From an uncultured Coriobacteriaceae bacterium (GTDB taxonomy: Bacteria; Actinomycetota; Coriobacteriia; Coriobacteriales; Atopobiaceae): 10,401 nucleotides of DNA. Shown piece after piece: positions 6,697 through 10,401 of the stretch. Each line of letters opens with the position of its first letter. The stretch's first letter is position 1. Under the pieces are notes generated by a model. It ran no database searches. It saw only the letters and a list, made by a program, of their open reading frames with translations, and was not told the DNA's origin. The stretch spans positions 1 to 10,401 of the forward strand of contig UWSJ01000061.1 of NCBI GenBank assembly GCA_900549525.1, written 5' to 3'. The position numbers and the translations under genes were made by a program.

Positions 6697-7458
6697 TCAC
6701 CGAGCGCATCGGACGCGAAGCGTATGGCTGATGGGGCTGTCGGCACCGGCCACATCGCGCAGGAGGTCGAGGAAGTAGCTCCCGCTCGACGGCAGGAGCC
6801 GCCCTCGCTCGTCCGCGGCGCCCTCCCCACGCTCTCCGGGGCCCTCTCCGCTCAGCACCTCATAACTCGACCGGTCGTACAGGGCCGTCTTTCCCACGCT
6901 TATCCACAGGCCCCCAACGCGCGCGATGCGCACGGCCAGGGTGCCGTCACGCCACCTGCGGCACCTACTCGACACGGGATCGAAAACGACCTGCTCCTTG
7001 CCCGTGCGAAGGTCAACCAGACGGAGCCTGCCCTCCTCGGGCCATTTGTCGGCAATCGCAAAGCGTGAGAAGCGCTGCGTCAGGCATACGTCATAGAGGC
7101 GGAGGATGCGCTCCGAAAGGCCTGCGGCAGATATACCGCCCTCCGCCTCGGCCGCATTGCCTGCGGCCCGCTTCTCCTCAAGCTCGCTCAGGTACAGCTC
7201 GACGGGCGTCATCCCGGCAGTCATGGAGAACTCGAACATGAACCATTCCGTATAGGCCAGGTTCATCTGCGTGATCTCGTTCATCGTCGCGCCACGTTTG
7301 CGATATACAAGCGGCTTCACCGCACGCTCGAACTCGCCCCGCGAGCGCTCAAAGTACTCGGCTTCCCTATCTTCCCAGCGCAGAAACGCCGCATATAGAT
7401 CGTCGCAGACCTTCTCGTGCACGCGCCCGGCCTCACCAGTGCCTCGCCTCTTTGCCAT
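6697..7458 (-). CDS. Soluble protein of unknown function
   Basis: A 253-residue protein. The ATG at 7458 has GGGAGGG (7462-7468) just upstream. Residues 1-57 are charged and helical. About 58-95 (MNLAYTEWFMFEFSMTAG, then TPVELYLSELEEK) and 125-195, a likely beta-rich part (LRLVDLRTGKEQVVFDPVSS, RDGTLAVRIARVGGLWIS), recall the layout of proteins that carry SEC-C zinc motifs (W-FD, GxTPxExYL, then DLxTGE). No SEC-C cysteine cluster is present. That likeness is from memory and weak. Residues 203-222 are a Gly/Glu linker. There is no signal peptide or membrane segment. It lies upstream of the deformylase-like gene on the same strand with a 149-base gap, so cotranscription is possible. Confidence 0.8.
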   Translation of the reverse strand: MAKRRGTGEAGRVHEKVCDDLYAAFLRWEDREAEYFERSRGEFERAVKPLVYRKRGATMNEITQMNLAYTEWFMFEFSMTAGMTPVELYLSELEEKRAAGNAAEAEGGISAAGLSERILRLYDVCLTQRFSRFAIADKWPEEGRLRLVDLRTGKEQVVFDPVSSRCRRWRDGTLAVRIARVGGLWISVGKTALYDRSSYEVLSGEGPGERGEGAADERGRLLPSSGSYFLDLLRDVAGADSPISHTLRVRCAR

Positions 7459-7627
7459 GCACCCTCCCGTGCTCGCATCTCAACGTGACGTCGAGCGTAT
7501 GGGAGCGGCAAAGGCCTCGCAGCGAAATGGGCAAGAAAGTCAACCACGGTCAGACACGAATCAGACTCGCGTCTTACAGAATATGGCAGCCCCTGTCCGC
7601 AACACGCCCCATTGTTGCATCGTTTGT

Positions 7628-7647
7628 CATATACATGCAGGTATATG
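7628..7647. promoter_or_regulatory. 20-bp perfect dyad, candidate operator
   Basis: CATATAC (7628-7634) and GTATATG (7641-7647) are exact inverted copies separated by six bases. A 7-6-7 dyad in a divergent promoter region is typical of a homodimeric regulator site. No regulator gene is adjacent, so the binder is unknown. Confidence 0.5.
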
Positions 7648-7761
7648 TCGTAGCGTGAGATTGCTCCGCCCCTTCACGTTATTCAGTTTCTTGTCGAGTA
7701 CTGCATATTATTATCTTCGCGCTCATCGAGCGGCTCAGACGCGCACCCCCGGCAGTTCCAG

Positions 7762-7770
7762 TGCTATAAA
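7762..7770 (+). promoter_or_regulatory. Extended -10 promoter candidate for the HNH gene
   Basis: TGC followed by TATAAA (7765-7770) fits the TGnTATAAT extended -10 pattern with one mismatch. There is no good -35, which extended -10 promoters tolerate. It would give a leader of about 105-110 bases including the hairpin at 7809-7835. TATTAT at 7706-7711 is an alternative. Confidence 0.4.
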
Positions 7771-7884
7771 TGCGCGCACGCCCCACCCCTCCGATTAGAC
7801 CCTCGCAAGGCGCCGACAACCGAACCGGTCGCGCCTCCAATAAACCGTTACCATTCTCTAGCAACCACCTCGAGGAAGAGCCTC

Positions 7885-8988
7885 ATGGACGCACTCGATA
7901 ACCGCACACTCAAGCCACTCTGCTCCCTTACCGTCAGGGATTCCATCTTGCGCTTAAAGCAAGCGGGAATCCCCGAATGGCAGGGATTCGAGGCTCTGTA
8001 TCTCTGGTTTATTCAAAAATCCCTCGCAGGTCGGCCAGTCCGACGCCCAAGCCGCGTATTACCTTGTCTAGCAAATGGCATCGAAAAGTGGGTCGTCGAG
8101 GACGAGACGACCGGCGACCTTTCCGCCGTAGCCAGTCCCTCTGCCAGCAAATACATCATCAAGCTGCACTCCCAACGCGGTATTCACAAACCTGCCTGCG
8201 TAGACTTTGCTGCAACGCTCATATATGGCAGTGGCCCCAAATACGAAAAGCAGGAAAGTATGGTTCAGCTCGATGACGACACGAGCGTCATCCTCTACAA
8301 GCACCAAGAAAAGAGCCCTTCCTCAAACAAGACCAACAAGAGGGTCTATAACGATGCCCTCCTCGTCTGCATGGCATCGCGTCTGCCCGTCGGCGTATTC
8401 AATAAAGTCTCCAGCGGTCTCTACTTGCCCAGTCTTTACTTCGTAACCGACTTTGATGAAACGTCCGGCATCGCAACCCTGCAGGGCCCTATTACCTCGC
8501 TTGACGACGCTCGGTTTGGCACGGCAGAAGATGCCGCCATTGCTAATACCCTTAAAGGAACCTCGACCGAAGAATACGTCGACCCAACAACGCGCGAGCG
8601 CATCTCCGTGGTCGTAGCCAAGCGAACCAGACAGCAGTCGTTTCGAGATCAGTTGCTTCACGCCTATAACAACAGCTGTGCCGTTACCTCCTATGACGTT
8701 CCCGCGGGTCTTGAAGCCGCGCATGTCTGGAGACATTTTGGGAGGGCTTCTCAGACCGCGCCTCACGGAATCCTGCTTCGAGCGGATATTCACCGCCTCT
8801 ACGACGCCCAGCTCTGCTCAATCGAACCGGAAACACATAGGTTCCTGCTCGCGGAGTCAATACGCGATTCCCGATACCGAAAGTACGACGGCCGGGTCAT
8901 TCATCTTCCCCAGTCAGACGACCTTTGGCCAAACGAGCGCGATCTCGAGGTGCACCAGAGCAAGTTCTTGCTCGCAAATTCCGCCTAA
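7885..8988 (+). CDS. HNH endonuclease (HNH_2-like) with large N-terminal domain
   Basis: A 367-residue protein. The ATG has GAGGA (7872-7876) eight bases upstream. Residues about 248-322 carry an HNH fold of the HNH_2 type: RQQSFRDQLLHAYNNSCAVT, LEAAHVW with H280, GILLRADIHRLYD with H303. The position that is normally the Asn of the NGLLL motif is H294 (PHGILL). The N-terminal 240 residues include IYGSGPKYEKQES (113-125), ILYKHQEK and a block at 155-200 (NDALLVCMASRLPVGVFNK, YLPSLYFVTDFD) that loosely recalls SRA-like modified-base readers joined to HNH domains in type IV restriction enzymes. The HNH call is firm; the reader domain and a role against modified foreign DNA are inference. It is a solitary gene with no methylase beside it, as expected of modification-dependent nucleases. 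Confidence 0.88.
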   Translation: MDALDNRTLKPLCSLTVRDSILRLKQAGIPEWQGFEALYLWFIQKSLAGRPVRRPSRVLPCLANGIEKWVVEDETTGDLSAVASPSASKYIIKLHSQRGIHKPACVDFAATLIYGSGPKYEKQESMVQLDDDTSVILYKHQEKSPSSNKTNKRVYNDALLVCMASRLPVGVFNKVSSGLYLPSLYFVTDFDETSGIATLQGPITSLDDARFGTAEDAAIANTLKGTSTEEYVDPTTRERISVVVAKRTRQQSFRDQLLHAYNNSCAVTSYDVPAGLEAAHVWRHFGRASQTAPHGILLRADIHRLYDAQLCSIEPETHRFLLAESIRDSRYRKYDGRVIHLPQSDDLWPNERDLEVHQSKFLLANSA

Positions 8989-9100
8989 GTTCGTGGAGAT
9001 AGGTCGGATAAGCGACTCGCCTCACGATAGTTGGCCCACGTGCTTCCATCGATCGATAACCTCTCATCATCCGACATCTGAGGGGAAGCGAGGGGCCACT

Positions 9101-9304
9101 TTGGAAGAGATCAAGGTAGAGAGCTATCTAATCGTCGTTCACGATATTGACGAGGCGAGCTTCGGGGAGGAATTTGGGTGCCTTGAAGACAAAGAAAAGA
9201 ACAGATGCCCGATTAAGGTCTCAGTCGAATACGGTTGCGATCTAGATCCGAGGAAATATGACTTGAGCCCCGATGAAGATAGCGATGGGTACATAGCTGC
9301 CTAG
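9101..9304 (+). CDS. Small acidic protein of unknown function
   Basis: A 67-residue ORF from TTG at 9101, with GAGGGG (9090-9095) as ribosome binding site. The same frame is open further upstream (GTG at 8993), but the part before 9101 is not protein-like. The product has 19 Asp/Glu against 7 Lys/Arg, three cysteines (C27, C36, C46) and a likely beta-strand start (VESYLIVVHDID). Codons are much more AT-tolerant than in neighbours (GAT, GAA, AAA, ATA, CTA), suggesting transfer. It follows the HNH gene by 112 bases on the same strand. Its stop TAG (9302-9304) overlaps the stop of the convergent rsmJ within CTAG. I do not recognise it. A partner or inhibitor of the HNH protein is possible but unsupported. 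Confidence 0.5.
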   Translation: MEEIKVESYLIVVHDIDEASFGEEFGCLEDKEKNRCPIKVSVEYGCDLDPRKYDLSPDEDSDGYIAA

Positions 9305-10029
9305 CCACGAGCACAGACGATGACATCGTAGCGGACGGCCTTGCCGGAGACGGCATGGCTGGGACGGGCTCCGGCGAGCGGCTCGGCCTTCACGGGGCGC
9401 TTCACGACCACCTTGCGCCGACATGCTGCCAGCGCCGCGGCAAGCAGCGCGTCGGCGTCCTCGCACGGCGGCTCCAGATGATGCAGCAGCTGGAACTTCT
9501 TCTTGACCGCAGCGCTCTTGGTGCGTCCGGGAAACATGGGGTCGAGATAGACCACATCGGGCGGCGCAGGCAGGCTGGCGAGCACTTCCATGCTGTCACC
9601 CTCCACGAGCCGCATCCGGCTCACGATAGGCGCTAGCTGCGGCTCATTGGCAGCCCGCTCAAGCGCATCGGCGAGCAGCGCGGCAATCGTGGCATCGCGC
9701 TCGCACAGCGTCACCGTAAAGCCCGCCGCCGCGAGCAAAAGCGAGTCCTCGCCAAGGCCCGCCGTGGCGTCAACGACCGTCGGAGCCACGGCGCCCCTCA
9801 CGCGCGCCGCACGAACGAGCAGCTCGCGGCCCAGCCGATCCGGCCGCAGGCGCGGCAGCAGCTCGGCGAAGTCCTCCACAAGCTCCAGCCTGCCGTCAGT
9901 AAGCGCCAAGCCACGCGGCGTACGCACCAGCCATGCGCCGCCCTCGGCCACACCCTGCCCGACGGCACCCCGCTGCACCGCCCGGTCAACGCCCTTCTCG
10001 GTAGCAAGACGTGCGCGCTTCTCGGCCAC
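9301..10029 (-). CDS. rsmJ: 16S rRNA (guanine-N2)-methyltransferase RsmJ
   Basis: RsmJ methylates G1516 of 16S rRNA using S-adenosylmethionine. I chose GTG at 10029 (242 residues; E. coli RsmJ has 250) because GGAGG (10034-10038) lies four bases upstream. ATG at 10080 would add 17 residues but has no ribosome site, and the frame beyond it is not protein-like. The SAM-binding motif I is VVDATAGLGEDS (85-96), followed by an acidic residue after strand 2 (CERD, 109-112). The catalytic-site DPMFP is at 163-167 (YLDPMFPGRTKSAAVKKK), followed by EDADALL and VVVKRP (207-212), all hallmarks of the RsmJ/YhiQ family. It is convergent with the small acidic ORF. Nothing suggests an operon on the upstream side. 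It is a housekeeping gene with typical high-GC codons. Confidence 0.92.
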   Translation of the reverse strand: MAEKRARLATEKGVDRAVQRGAVGQGVAEGGAWLVRTPRGLALTDGRLELVEDFAELLPRLRPDRLGRELLVRAARVRGAVAPTVVDATAGLGEDSLLLAAAGFTVTLCERDATIAALLADALERAANEPQLAPIVSRMRLVEGDSMEVLASLPAPPDVVYLDPMFPGRTKSAAVKKKFQLLHHLEPPCEDADALLAAALAACRRKVVVKRPVKAEPLAGARPSHAVSGKAVRYDVIVCARG

Positions 10030-10192
10030 ATGACCTCCAAATGCAAGGGCTGCGTAACTTCGAATAGACGATGTCACCATACCGCACCAAGCGGGGCACA
10101 CCGACATGGCAGCAGTCGCATACAGGGGGTATGCGGCGCACGACCGGAGGCCCGTATGCAGGCAAGCGAATCCAAGCAGACCAGCGCAGTTT

Positions 10193-10320
10193 GAGACGGC
10201 CGGCGCCACCACGATTGCCGAGGTCAAGAGCGCGCTCGATGACGCCCGCCGCGCCCATGACGACAACGACAACGCCTGGGTCATGATGGCCATGCACGGC
10301 GAGTTCGGGAGCCTGCGCAG
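10193..10320 (+). pseudogene. Possible gene remnant, coding-like fragment
   Basis: In the frame of codon 10202-10204 the translation runs TTIAEVKSALDDARRAHDDN and continues NAWVMMAMHGEFGSLRSL, with strong GC-ending codon preference typical of this genome. The fragment has no local start with a ribosome site, and codon quality collapses after 10320, where an inverted repeat begins. I do not recognise the family. Confidence 0.35.
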
Positions 10321-10383
10321 CTTGCACTCTACGGAGCTTTTATCGTCATATGGACACGCAAACGCTCCTGAGCGTGCAAGCTG
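10318..10383. repeat. Nested inverted repeat
   Basis: CAGCTTGCAC (10318-10327) and GTGCAAGCTG (10374-10383) are perfect 10-bp inverted arms. Five bases inside each lies a second exact pair, GGAGC (10333-10337) and GCTCC (10364-10368). The symmetric layout would fold as a two-part stem with a 26-base apical loop. It could be an RNA structure, a regulator site or the end of a lost element. Confidence 0.6.
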
Positions 10384-10401
10384 TCGGCGACGCCCGCACA
10401 G

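Larger units (their letters stand above)
7459..7884. other. Divergent intergenic regulatory region
   Basis: 426 bases without a convincing gene between divergent starts at 7458 and 7885. From left to right it holds a 20-bp dyad (7628-7647), an AT-rich stretch with TATTAT (7706-7711; TTCAGT 18 bases upstream at 7682-7687), an extended -10 candidate (7762-7770), and a leader hairpin (7809-7835: GGCGC, one bulged base, GAC, pairing with GTCGCGCC) before the HNH gene. 7469-7600 shows nothing I can name. Confidence 0.55.
10030..10401. other. Region upstream of rsmJ with coding-like plus-strand stretch
   Basis: No complete gene is visible. A plus-strand frame is open from ATG at 10106 to the window edge. 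Only about 10193-10320 looks coding (TTIAEVKSALDDARRAHDDN, then NAWVMMAMHGEFGSLRSL, nearly every codon GC-ending). Before and after, the codons are poor. No convincing ribosome binding site precedes ATG 10106 (the nearest purine run is a GGGG). It may be a gene remnant or a gene read with a frameshift. The 3' part holds a nested inverted repeat (10318-10383). The rsmJ promoter should also lie here, but I see no clear hexamers. Confidence 0.45.

Noticed and set aside
8678..9100. Upstream part of the frame containing the small acidic ORF
   Set aside because: It overlaps the HNH domain-coding region in another frame and is not protein-like. Only the part from TTG at 9101 has a ribosome site and plausible composition.
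10030..10293. N-terminal extension of rsmJ to ATG 10293
   Set aside because: The extension has no homology to RsmJ and no ribosome site, and it runs antisense to a coding-like plus-strand stretch. GTG at 10029 has GGAGG and gives the expected length.

Overview
The window is high-GC, GC3-rich chromosomal DNA with closely packed genes on both strands. The gene content (an RGG-tailed MarR-like protein, an AlaA-type aminotransferase, a short peptide deformylase-like protein with a CxxxGKLV-type ending, RsmJ) and the codon use point to an actinobacterium, most likely of the class Coriobacteriia (Collinsella/Olsenella/Atopobium-like). That assignment is inference from protein style; there is no rRNA or other marker gene here. 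I see no tRNA, rRNA, CRISPR array or transposase gene.

Layout. 1-883 (minus, 3' end cut by the window edge): acidic N-terminus, winged helix, then a long Gly/Arg/Asp-rich RGG tail. 884-1529: gene-free, carrying a 130-bp element bounded by 19-bp inverted repeats. 1530-2753 (plus): an unfamiliar 407-residue protein with a PD-(D/E)XK/DUF559-like C-terminus and a possible AbiEi-like middle. 2784-2912: a second element with the same 19-bp ends, almost the same length and an unrelated interior, so the nuclease-like gene sits between two such elements. 3035-4591 (minus): an AlaA-type alanine aminotransferase fused to an N-terminal XRE-type helix-turn-helix, with a second strong ribosome binding site and ATG exactly at the domain junction. 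4592-4840: divergent intergenic region with four GTTCAA-type repeats. 4841-5890 (plus): multi-pass membrane protein of unknown function. 6084-6117: terminator hairpin. 6131-6547 (minus): peptide deformylase-like protein whose HExxH motif reads HACDH. 6697-7458 (minus): unknown soluble protein, perhaps related to SEC-C-associated proteins. 7459-7884: divergent regulatory region. 7885-8988 (plus): HNH endonuclease with a large N-terminal domain, in the style of modification-dependent nucleases. 9101-9304 (plus): small, very acidic ORF whose stop shares a CTAG with the convergent rsmJ (9301-10029, minus). 10030-10401: rsmJ upstream region, a coding-like plus-strand stretch and a nested inverted repeat.

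How the genes fit together. There is no single long operon. Housekeeping genes (aminotransferase, rsmJ, perhaps the deformylase homologue) alternate with solitary accessory genes: the nuclease-like gene between inverted-repeat elements and the HNH gene with its small acidic neighbour. The two strongest leads are (1) the paired 130-bp inverted-repeat elements around the nuclease-like gene, and (2) the HTH-AlaA fusion with a built-in internal start and repeated upstream sites, which looks like a metabolic enzyme able to act as its own regulator. Both are hypotheses drawn from the sequence alone.
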